Source: Phoronis australis
Taxonomy: Eukaryota; Phoronida; Phoronidae
Direction of reading: 5' to 3'
Assembly: GCA_002633005.1 (NCBI GenBank)
Contig: NMRA01000188.1
Location: forward strand, 1-64,000
DNA: 64,000 nt
Positions 37,062-46,764 of this stretch are shown piece by piece. The notes under the pieces were generated by a model that saw only the letters and a list, made by a program, of their open reading frames with translations, was not told the origin of the DNA and searched no databases. The stretch's first letter is position 1; each line of letters begins with the position of its first letter. The position numbers and the translations under genes were made by a program.

Positions 37062-38600
37062 CATTTGGGCTACCCAAAACATTGATCTAAGGCGTTGTAC
37101 TGCTCTAAAAATGAAAACTTATAGCAAAGGTATTCCGACGCACGGTGATCAGGCTGCAATTTTGAGGCTTCGCTAGTTTTAATTTTGGTCATCATAAGAA
37201 GTTTAATTGCCTGCACAAAATTAGGCAAAATCTAATTCAAATCAAACGAAAACGTTTTGTTATGAATGCATACAATATATTTGTACAGATATTTGCAGGA
37301 AATTGTCACCTAACATCGAGTATGTTTTTTACTGACACAATCGTCTGCTCGCAGCGTTCCTCGACTCTCCCTCTGTCACGTGGTTTATATCTTGCCGGTA
37401 GGCGGTTGAAACAACACAGTTTGATTTGGATATTAATGAGTATATTGACTAAATGTTTGAATTTCCCTAAATGAACGATCATAAAGATTTACAAAGAAGG
37501 TTAATTTAATCAGTCTGTGATCACGTTTTCCCGTTCCTGGCGTCAGCCTTGGATCCAGTGTTACGCTTGTTGTGAGGAGTTTCGGAATCCTCCTCTCTTG
37601 ATCATTCGGTTCAGTTTTCCAAGCAGTCTTCACTTGATGAAATGCTTCGGAACGATTATGAAGTTCAGCCCATCGAACATCATATATGTTAACATGAATT
37701 CAGTCAGTCGAATTCTAGATACACTATATCCCCTTGAATTTCGGTCCATAGAATTTCTTCTATATGTATCGGATTGAAATTCAGTCCGTCGAATTTCTAT
37801 AACTAATACTTGTGATATTTCTCAGCAAAACCAGTAGCATCTCTTCAAGAATATCTGCGATATCACTGTGGAAGACTGATTGCCTTTCTCCAAGAAATAT
37901 GCGATGTCTCTGTAGCAATCTGGTTGACTCTCGTCGGAAATATGCATTCTTGAGTAGCTAACAGTGTACTTATAATCAAACAGAATAAAGGTGGGCGAGT
38001 TAGATCAAAACATAAACCCACAAAGTTCCTCCAAATGCTACTCATAGTACCAAAACAACTCTTGGAACAAAAGCATAGGATTCCAACTATGAACTTAAGC
38101 TCTTGCCAAATATGGTCACGGACAGACAAACCTTTAAGTAATTTCTGATAAATAATAACAAGACTATTGTTGTTGCCAGAAATGGCTCACTCCAAAGTTA
38201 ACCAATTCCGGTGAATTTAAAGTTACATAACTCTGCTAGCATAACCTAAACACATGGTTAAAGGAAAATATGCTGATTCATTTCCTATGCACTCATAGGA
38301 GCCAAAAATTTTCAGTAAACAACTAATACCTATAATTAATTACACAACAACCTCTATATACTTAATTAATACTTCTCATACAATATTTTTCTCATGTACA
38401 TAGCTAACCCAAGCTGTAATATATCTGTATCATACTTTAAACGATATAAATAAATGACATGTTCATCCTAAATAAAATCTCCCAGTAACACCCTCGTTAG
38501 CGCAAAATCTGTTTATCGCTATACAGTCCTATTTCAAGTTGTGCGAATTATCACGGTTTCCACCGTTATTTTCCGGTGCTGTGATCAAAATGGGGGAAAT
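37062..38600. other. No recognised gene
   Basis: Besides the short tandem repeats at 37690-37800, a two-unit repeat of about 45 bp lies near 37849-37945. The rest is A/T-rich without conserved ORFs. Confidence 0.3.
37690..37800. repeat. Short tandem repeat, GAATTTCGGTCC type, unit about 40 bp
   Basis: Three degenerate units containing ATTCAGTC(A/C)GTCGAATTC or AATTTCGGTCCATAGAATT. Confidence 0.5.
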
Positions 38601-38617
38601 ATTTTTAATACTGTCAT

Positions 38618-38785
38618 AAGTGGATCCACGGGGGTGGGGGTCAAGGGGGTCCGGACTCCCCCTTTTCCCTTGATTTTACTGATATCAAATCTAGAATTTT
38701 CAAATTATTGACTTGGACCGCCGTTTTTAAAAATCATTGATCCGACCTCCCTTTTTAAAAAATCCTGGATGCGTCCCTCAATGTT
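38618..38785 (-). mobile_element. Short hAT-like MITE, relative of 53080-53208
   Basis: Reverse-complement relative of 53080-53208. Shared features are the ATCCAGG end followed by a TTTTTTAAAA block and GGGAGG, the AATTTGAAAATTCTA core, and a C-rich right end with GGATC. Confidence 0.5.
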
Positions 38786-38879
38786 TCCATTCCAGAAGCT
38801 TAGACACGAAAATAGACATAGAGCACTAAGAAATGAATCGAAGTTAAAACGACACGTTGTTGCACGACTGTTAACGTAA

Positions 38880-39420
38880 TGTTTCAATTTATATATTTTC
38901 AGATGGATTGTTTCTAAGTTTCTGACGTTCTTTTAATATTATTGAATAGTTCATTGTATTAATTTGTATATTTCACTATAAAAATTAATCTAGTTATTAA
39001 CACGAAATAATTTAACTAACCTTGAGGATATAGAGACACCTCTAGAGCAGGGTTCGATCAGCAGCTGAGTTGAAAGTGTCAACTGGAATTTGAACAACAC
39101 ATTATATTGCTGAGCGTATTATTTATTAATATACGGGCAAAAATTGATATGTAAACATTGAAGTATGGTAATGATGGCGTTAATCTTAATGTTAGAGACT
39201 CAGTCACGGATTTAGATTTGGGGGAGGCACCCTTCACTAGGCAATGTGGATTACGGAAGATCAAGGTAATGAATTAACATACAAATTATTCTGATGTACA
39301 TGTAATACATTGCATTTCCTACAGTCAGCAACAGAAACATGCATCAGCCGTTGCCGGGTACATCACTAGTAGTAAATGTTTAGCAAATTGCAAGTTACGT
39401 CCCATAATTCTCTAGTCAAG
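38880..39420. repeat. Paralogous segment, relative of 54005-54460
   Basis: Matches 54005-54460 over TCAGATGGATTG, AGTTTCTGACGTTCTTTTAA and the block with TTTCCTACAGTCAGCA. It provides an uninterrupted site for the element at 54461-55466. Confidence 0.6.
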
Positions 39421-39518
39421 GTTTCGTGTCGCAACCAAACGTATCTGTACCAAATATTGAAAACCAGCTCACGAAATAATCAATTTACCGAACACAGAAT
39501 AAATCGGCGACTGAGTTT

Positions 39519-40110
39519 CTACATCGGGAACTCGAGTTGAGAGAAGGGCAGGTGAAAATAGCTTATAACAAGAAATTTATCTTCAGCAAACTGTCTGATG
39601 ACGTCCTCAACGTCGACGTTTATTAAGACACCTCTCTCAACATCTGGAAGACATATTGCGCTCAGTGTATCATACGTCATTGTCGTTCTGAGACGATTCT
39701 TCTCTAGTGCCAGTTTGCGAAATGATCGCTCCGCTGAATAGGTCATTATTATCATTCACCGATACGTTCCTCTCCCGTCGAAAATCATTATGATCTCAAC
39801 AATACGTCGAAGAACCTCAGTCCAATATCTTTTGTTCTCCTGTCCTTTCATTTGGAATTCCCTGCCAACGTGAGTGAATTCATTCAAAGAAATTGTATTT
39901 TAGCACACAGTTTTTATGGAATTGGCTATATTCCTAAATTTTCGTGATCTCTTCAGCCGTTTATTAATAGCAGTTATTAAATGCACCTTCTCTGGAAAAC
40001 CTGTAACACTGACAACACATCAAATTACAGTAAAACATTAGACTGCGCCTTTGAACCGCCATACTGTGATTTACTTTGAGCAAGAAGAAGTATGTTTTTC
40101 TGTGACAGGA
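39519..40110 (-). mobile_element. Internally deleted hAT transposon remnant, copy 2
   Basis: The minus-strand ORF 39519-39755 reads a clear hATC motif: SAERSFRKLALEKNRLRTTM, then LSAICLPDVE. Upstream on the same strand are RYWTEVLRRIVEII (start of the DUF4371-type core, near 39785-39830) and a decayed TTF segment near 39900-40060. The catalytic core between them is missing, with the same junction as copy 1 at 16970-17680. Confidence 0.65.
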
Positions 40111-40944
40111 AATCATGAGGCATGATCAGATTTATTTGACGCCTCTGACGTATTTTTAGCACTAACTGCACAACTCTCCACTTTAATTTTGTGACTTGAC
40201 TTTGTCCACATGCAGTCAGATCTTTCTCTTCTGAGTACAGGGTAGTCTTCAGATGCAGTATCTTGCACGGCTTCCAAGAATCTAGTTTCTTGCACTCACT
40301 TGCGCCATATCCAAACTGGGAAAGTGAAGAGTCACAATGTGCTGTAATACTGAGTTGTCACAACCAAATGCAAAGCCTCATCATTCTTTATTATACCTTA
40401 AACCCCATTAAATCGAGCACACTAAACACAATGAAGGATGGCTTATGCTATGATTGGTTGTCCACATACTGCATAGGACGTATCGACCAATAAATGCTCG
40501 TAACTCGAGGTCAGTTTGTTTAGATATCGTCAGATGCTGTTACTGGTGTTCTAATTTGATAACTGATCGTCTGTTTGGGTCTGCTGGTGTTTTTGATCAG
40601 CAGTTTGTGATTTAAAAGTAATTCAAACACACCTGTGATATTTTACTACCAATATTCTTAGTACTCCGAGAGAGTGTTCGATCTTTTTGGTAAACTACTA
40701 ATCAAAAACTTTAATTCGCCCATCCCCACCAAGAACCCCACATCATCAAGTACGCCAACACCATTCTCAACTTCATACACATCTTCTCTAAATAAACATA
40801 ACACTATAGAAAACTGTAAGCAAGGATTCAATGCCTTTGGCAAACTGTTAAGAACTTTGGGTACAAACTTTCCTCAAAGCCCAACAATCACCAATCCATT
40901 TTCCTCACCACTCAAACACTCAACAATCAACACTGACTCCTAGA

Positions 40945-41660
40945 TGGAACTCAAGCCCCCTTCTCCGTGTCATTACCGTCGTCTCAGTATAACATGTTAC
41001 TTCAAAGACTCTCCTAAGAAATGCCGCTTGTCTCCTCTTCCAAGCCCTATTGATTAAGTACCCCCCCAGTTGCTCAACCACCCATTTACGACTCAGCACG
41101 ATGTAGGTATTGTGAAGACCCCGTAACCACTCTTCTGTGAACCACATGTCCCTTGTGGCTCTGCATACCATAATTAGTCATTTGTGCCCAACACCATTTC
41201 AGCATTGCCTGCACCATAGTCCAACCAGAGTTCCGTTCAGTAACGCTAGGACCTCGCTAAAAAGCAAGACTTCGCGAGATTACGTGAGATATTGCCGTGT
41301 ATTTTAAATGAGAACACGTGACTTTGACTAGATTTCAGCTAGGCCCTAGCGTTACTGAACGCACGCCAGCTTTTTAAAACCTACTTGGTACCAGTATTAC
41401 TCAGTAATGCTCAACCCACATCGTTAACTTGCCACAATTGGATAATTTATGAACGTGTGACCCTCTATTCACTTTAATTCATTTGCATGAAAAATGAACC
41501 AGGTAAAAATCTAACAAGTCTGTCTGCCGGGGTTTATCCCGAAATTGGCGTGGGGTTACTTTTTCGTTTATATTGTATCTTATGGTGTCACCGGAAGTGG
41601 TCTCCCAAACCCTAACGCCGAGGACTACCATGAGGACATGCGGTCGCCTTAAGGTTATCT
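40945..41660. repeat. Dispersed repeat, relative of 18770-19400, interrupted
   Basis: Same family as 18770-19400, split by the CCWG element at 41229-41365. Short ORFs in both copies are not conserved between them. Confidence 0.65.
41229..41365. mobile_element. Short inverted-repeat element with CCAG duplication, copy 1
   Basis: Terminal inverted repeats CGTTCAGTAACGCTAGG and the reverse complement of CCTAGCGTTACTGAACG. Flanked by CCAG at 41225-41228 and 41366-41369. About 137 bp, non-coding. The paralogue at 18770-19400 lacks it. Confidence 0.8.
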
Positions 41661-41679
41661 CCAACCTTTTTCACAAAAA

Positions 41680-42990
41680 TGGTCATTTTTGCAATTTTTC
41701 ACATGTGTCTAGTAAATTATCTTGTCTTCATTCTCGGGAACTTCAAATACAAAATATATACTGCGTAGCGAGAAAAAGATTTAACAGATTCAGCTTGGAA
41801 TCGCACAACCGCGTGGATATTTGTTTACTAGTTACCCGAGGTCAAAGGTTAAAGGGCTTTCGATCAAATCAAATCTCCCTCCAGGTACAGAACAGCTTCG
41901 TATACCCTCAGTCTTTTCATTCACAGAATTGCCATAACATTGAGTAAACGAAGTGTACTTATGTTAGAATGGTGCCGGGGAAAACAAAGACAAAGCATAG
42001 TTTTGATCCTAAGGGAGTTGGGCGTCTACATGCTTACGACCGTTGGCGTTTGAGAACGAATGCTACGGTTGCCTCGGGCCTCTGTGGTCATGAACACAGC
42101 AAATTGTAAAAATAGATAAGTCCTCACCCTCATTCCTTCATTCAATTGACATTTCAATGTTTCGGTGTCATGCTAACGACATGCTTTAACCACTGATTCG
42201 ATTTTTGTTATCCATTTCTTACTTGGTTTCGTATCAGCCTCCCAGCTCGTGACGCGTACAGGCTATGTGTATAACAATGAACTGTGACCTGCTTATATAA
42301 AAGTAGGTCAAATGGTCGCAAATAACAGTAAGAGTTAGCTGGGAACGGTATGTTTTAATGATAATTAAGTTAATTACGCATTGCAAAATCAGTTGACATT
42401 GCGAGTGAATGTTGAAATAGCGAACATATTTAAGGCTTGTATAAGTTATGTGTACCGAAAACAAGCTTTCACCGAATACTGAACCGAAGACTTTGAGATT
42501 TTCACTCGTCCCAGTTCAATCAGCTTTTTCTCGGCTTCCGCAAATTGACTTCATTTGAACTGAGGAACATGAGTTCTCAAAAACGGCTAGGTGGATTTCG
42601 CTGAAACTTTCCATATTTATTATTTAGTCATCAGTCTCAATAACACTGTTAGGATTTTCGATTTAAAGGTCTATTTTTTGCGTAATGTAACAAAGACGAA
42701 TACGACTTCCGTTTTTTTCCAAAGAAACCTTACGTTTTGCCAGTTGATTTGTCATAGAAAACAAACGAAAAGACCTATTGGAAATTCCTAACAATGTTTT
42801 TGAGGTAAGTGATGAAGTTTCCATTTAAAAAAAGTTTCAATAAAATCGACCGAGGGGTTATTTTGCTATGAGTGTACCTTTTTTAAAAATAAAATTTTGA
42901 CTTAAAAAGTTTTTACGTAAAAATAATAATGGTACATTAATACAAAATTATTTTCATATTCCCTTATGTTTTTTCTTTCAGAAAATATTT
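41680..42990. other. No recognised gene
   Basis: A plus ORF at 41573-41947 overlaps the end of the dispersed repeat and has no domain. Otherwise A/T-rich. Confidence 0.3.
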
Positions 42991-43176
42991 AAATAGTTTT
43001 TTGATATACGAGAATTATTGAGTGTGTTCACGATGCCGCATAGTTGAAATAGAAATTGACTACGATCCTGGGAAAGGAAAAACTCGACATACTCAAGTGG
43101 TTTTCGAATGCAGAATAACTCTGTGAGTTCCAGCCACTCAACGATACGACTTTGTTTCTTGAAACAGAATGTAATC

Positions 43177-43635
43177 CTGTGGCGGATCTAGAATACCATT
43201 GGGGGGCAACACTTTGTCTCGTAAACAATCCCGCCAAGCACGATCGTAGAGGCGCAGTGTGGAATGGGGGGGACTCGGGAGGGGGGTTTCCTAGTCCAGA
43301 AGAAAATTTTTGTTTTTGCCTCTAAAACAAGCATTTTCCTTGATTTCTGAAGTATTATCAAAGAAAAAAATAAACTGAGAACGTGCAAAACTGAAAAATT
43401 CATAAAAGCCACGGACTCGCCCTCACAACCTTCCTGGCAGAGTGCGGGTGCTCTGCCACTGCGCCAACTTGCAATGTCGTACTAAGAGACATATTTTTTC
43501 ATGGTCCACAGGGCTTGGGTGCGAACGTGCTTCTTTCCGTAATGTTCATTGCGCGCTTCATATTTTGTGCAACGAGTTCGTAGCAAAAGTTGTAGTGTCC
43601 AAAAAACATTGGCCCCTCCACCCCTAAATCCGCCT
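43177..43635. mobile_element. Non-autonomous hAT-like element with 8-bp duplication
   Basis: Flanked by ATGTAATC at 43169-43176 and 43636-43643, the 8-bp size expected of hAT. The left end CTGTGGCGGATCTAG pairs with the right-end reverse complement AGGCGGATTTAGG. The Bel/Pao copy 1 lacks it. The part 43177-43460 is the reverse complement of 20330-20648 and contains a tRNA-like stretch on the minus strand. Confidence 0.75.
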
Positions 43636-43768
43636 ATGTAATCTCAGAGAAGACAAGTTTACCGGCAAACCTGTCAGTTTTAAAGATTTACCTCCTACAA
43701 ATCGTAACACCTTGAAGCAAACTGCACCTAACTTCGACATCTTTGGTATACTACCTGGTATTTTAGTA

Positions 43769-44004
43769 TAAAAATAATTGCAGGCGGTCTGATACACGTT
43801 GTACCAGACGTGCGCAGGCCTCGCATGTGGGCCCATTGCACTGATCACCTGGAAATATTTTTTGCTTTATTACTATATGGTTAAAACCGAGCTGAGGAGC
43901 TAGAAACCTGGCTCAAGGGTTTAGCAGTGTGACATGGTGGGACTCGAACCCACGACCTCGAGTAAAGAAAGCGGGCACTTATCAACCAGGCCACACTGCC
44001 TCCT
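43769..44004 (-). mobile_element. tRNA-derived SINE with 15-bp target duplication
   Basis: Target duplication CCTGGTATTTTAGTA at 43754-43768 and 44005-44019. On the minus strand the head is tRNA-like: A-box-like TGGCCTGGTTG near the 5' end and a perfect B box GGTTCGAGTCC at about 43939-43949. A roughly 150-bp body follows, with an A/T-rich tail ending AATTATTTTTA. These boxes are the internal RNA polymerase III promoter of SINEs. The Bel/Pao copy 1 shows the empty site. Confidence 0.85.
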
Positions 44005-44489
44005 CCTGGTATTTTAGTAAGGTCTAGTATTCCTCTTCAGGCGCTATGGCAATCCAACATTAATTGGGATACACCATTATCTCCTTGGAGTGATCTGTAC
44101 TCAATGATGGAGTGGTTCATCAGGATCTCGAAGATTAAATACGATCACTACACTCCGTTGTTTAATTCCTTAAGAAATGTGAAGGTCAGACTCCGCTTGC
44201 CCACTAGTCACTTCAACGAGCAAGCGATACTTCCGAGTTTTCGATAGTATTGCAATATGGCTACGTTGGTAAAGCTCCAAGCAAGAAGAGGGTGCGATAT
44301 AATAGGTTTTTCATAATACGTGACGATGCTGAGCAGGTAAAAAACTCGCTTACTACCACTACGAGCCTAACAACGACGTTTCACATATTCCGTCCAAGCA
44401 ACTGTCATCGACATTTTCTCTCGTGGAGGTAAAGCTGCCGAAATGCAGAAAATCAATGATGGGTCCGAGTTTCCACCCAGTCTTCAGCT

Positions 44490-45300
44490 TGAAGCCCTTG
44501 AACCAAATCATACGGTACAATGTACGAACTTTTCAAGATGGAGGCCATTTCAATGCTTTTTCTTCTTATTCAACCAAAGGATTGGATGTGCACAGTCGCT
44601 GTGAAAAACTCTTAATACTTATATGGGGCAATAAGCGCACAACACCGGTGCTAACTGAAATTTCAATGGCAAAATTAGCTCTACCATTTCTGACTGCTGC
44701 CGTTTTGTCTGAGCTTAGCCCCAAAAGTATTCACCAAGCAACTCAAACCAGTTGTGACATTCCTGCGTCGGATGGGAATCAAACTCCTGCCTCCCGTTCA
44801 GTAACGCTAGGACCTCGCTAAAAAGCTAGACTTCGCGAGATTACGCGAGATATTGCTGTGCATTTTAAATGAAAACACGTGACTTTGACTAGGTTTTAGC
44901 TAGGTCCTAGCATCTACTGAACGCACGCCTGATCTACCTCGACGATATCGTCATTTTCAACCAATCCTGAGACTAACTGACCGAAGAGAGAAATACAGCG
45001 TTGTGGCTTCTGCAGAGTACAGGGTTCCTAATAAATTAGGAAAATCCCACCTCATATTGCTCAAAGCATGAAATACCTGGGGTTTCTGATAGTATGCCGC
45101 TTTCTCTTCCGGGTGATAAAGTTAAGTCAATTCAGACAAAGTGTTGCAACCCATTCTCCAAGTCAGAGACAAAGGCTAGGTAACTGAAAACTGAGCAGTC
45201 AAATCACCGCGGTGATGCTCGTAGACCTGCCAGCTTGACTCCACTACAAAAAGAGTTGAAAAGTCATCTGCGATCGATAGGAAGCAAAACCAGTTTTAGC
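44490..45300 (+). mobile_element. DIRS-like reverse transcriptase/RNase H fragment
   Basis: Broken plus-strand frames show the LKPLNQIIRYN entry motif, a DWMCTV-like palm segment and an APKVFTKQLKPV piece. After the CCTG element comes YLDDIVIFNQS, then SMPLSLPGDKVKSIQ. The order and wording fit DIRS-type tyrosine-recombinase retrotransposons. Several frameshifts; no recombinase part seen. Confidence 0.6.
44790..44927. mobile_element. Short inverted-repeat element with CCTG duplication, copy 2
   Basis: Same element as 41229-41365, flanked by CCTG at 44786-44789 and 44928-44931. It is inserted in a DIRS-like RT fragment just before its YLDD motif. Confidence 0.8.
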
Positions 45301-46330
45301 ACTGAAAACACCGACTACTCCCCCCTTCGTAACACACGTTTAACTCAGTGAGTGTTCACTTATAGCTAGGTCAACTGAAGTTCAGAACCTCTAGGTTTAA
45401 AACTTTCATGGCTAAAACGTTCCCGCTTGGAAACAGGCTGATTGACGAAACACATAATGAAGCCCTCAATGTCCATTTTTCAGAAGTGATTTTGTGTCCA
45501 GAAAAGGACCCCAGGTGGCTCTTTTCGAAAAAAGTGGTAGGCCCACAATGCCCTCATTCAACAGCGGGTACTAAAAGTGCTTTGAGAGATTGTTTGCGAA
45601 TGAGATTAAAAAATTCCGGCGGTGACTTGTTATTACCTGGTTCTTAATTTTCGTTGACTTTTCGTGGAATTATTGTACATTACATTTTTCGCAATAAATA
45701 TTAAAAATACATGGATGATAGATTAAGAACAAAACAACGTCTGCTTTGAAACGCAGGTCAAGTACTTACAATACCATACATATTTTACTTTGTCAATAAA
45801 TGCAGTCTGGCGACGCCTCCGGTAAACTTGAACTATTTTAACGTTTCTTCTAAGGACACAAATTGAGAAGTATATACTTAAAAGACGGTAACAAAAACTA
45901 ATTAAATCGGGTGGCATTCTCCTTTTAGTTGGTGCATAGTTAGCGTTTTTGGCAATGACACCCGAGCTAGAGGAAATGTCGTCAAGCTTTGTGGATTTTA
46001 GATTCGTTGTGGAAGAATTTTCTTGTGTCCACTCGTTACTGCGCTTAAACGGAGTGTTTGAGTTTGCAGCTGCATGATCATTGACTTTTTTCTGACGAAT
46101 GTCAATGAGGAAGTGCCCTATATACGATTGTGTTTGAAATCCAGTGATCATTTTTATTTCACACATGATCGAGATCGTTGTGCATACAACAAAAATTACA
46201 TCATTGACTTTTGTGCCTACCTAAAGCTCCTCAACTGATGTAAGCGTCAGCACCACCTGTACTACGTCGCAACTGAACTATCCATTAACCACATATATGC
46301 ATTGTCATTACCGAATATACAAAGACAGAA
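45300..46330. other. No recognised gene
   Basis: Holds a plus ORF of 79 codons (45408-45647) and a minus ORF of 147 codons (45723-46166) rich in Ser, Asn and Lys. Neither shows a domain, a splice structure or a second copy. The minus ORF is the longest unexplained one here. Confidence 0.3.
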
Positions 46331-46528
46331 CTATTCCCATCACCTGCCAATTCATTTCCAATCAAAAAAGAGCAGCAATTAATACATGTAGTTACTTGAT
46401 ATTAAAGAAAATAATCAATCGGTACTGTGCACTTTCTTGACGTTGGGACTTGACAACTACACGTTTACAACACTGCCACGATACTCACTTTGAGTTACGC
46501 AGCCTCTCTCTGGATCCAGAGGTTGTGC

Positions 46529-46534
46529 TTTATT
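46529..46534 (-). promoter_or_regulatory. Putative polyadenylation signal AATAAA, compact ATP-grasp gene
   Basis: AATAAA on the minus strand about 230 nt past the stop codon at 46765. The surrounding sequence is conserved with the long-intron copy, which has AATAAA at the matching place (23331-23336). Position and conservation support a 3' end; no transcript evidence. Confidence 0.45.
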
Positions 46535-46764
46535 CAACTGCACATAGCAAACATTTGGAGTGTTAAGTCTCTCCAGCAAAGTAATAGCCAAGGCAGACAC
46601 CTTTGGGAGCTCGTTTGTCATTGCTGAAGGGTCAGTGCTATAACTGAAGGGCTGAGGCTGATGTCACCCCTGTTTACTTGAGTCACTCGTCTCAGAAGAA
46701 AACTACCACTGCCTAAGACCTACTTGTACAGACTAAAACCTAAACCACACAACCAGCAGTTCAT

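Larger units (their letters stand above)
43010..44480 (+). mobile_element. Bel/Pao-like pol fragment, copy 2, with two nested insertions
   Basis: Homologous to 20880-21770 of copy 1. The homology is in three parts: 43010-43176, 43636-43768 and 44005-44480. Between them sit a hAT-like element (43177-43635) and a SINE (43769-44004). Broken frames; the RNase H-adjacent segments and the FRPSNCHRHF piece are shared with copy 1. Confidence 0.6.

Noticed and set aside
43940-44004. Possible functional tRNA gene (minus strand)
   Set aside because: It is the tRNA-like head of a SINE with a 15-bp target duplication, an A/T-rich tail and a mismatched acceptor stem.
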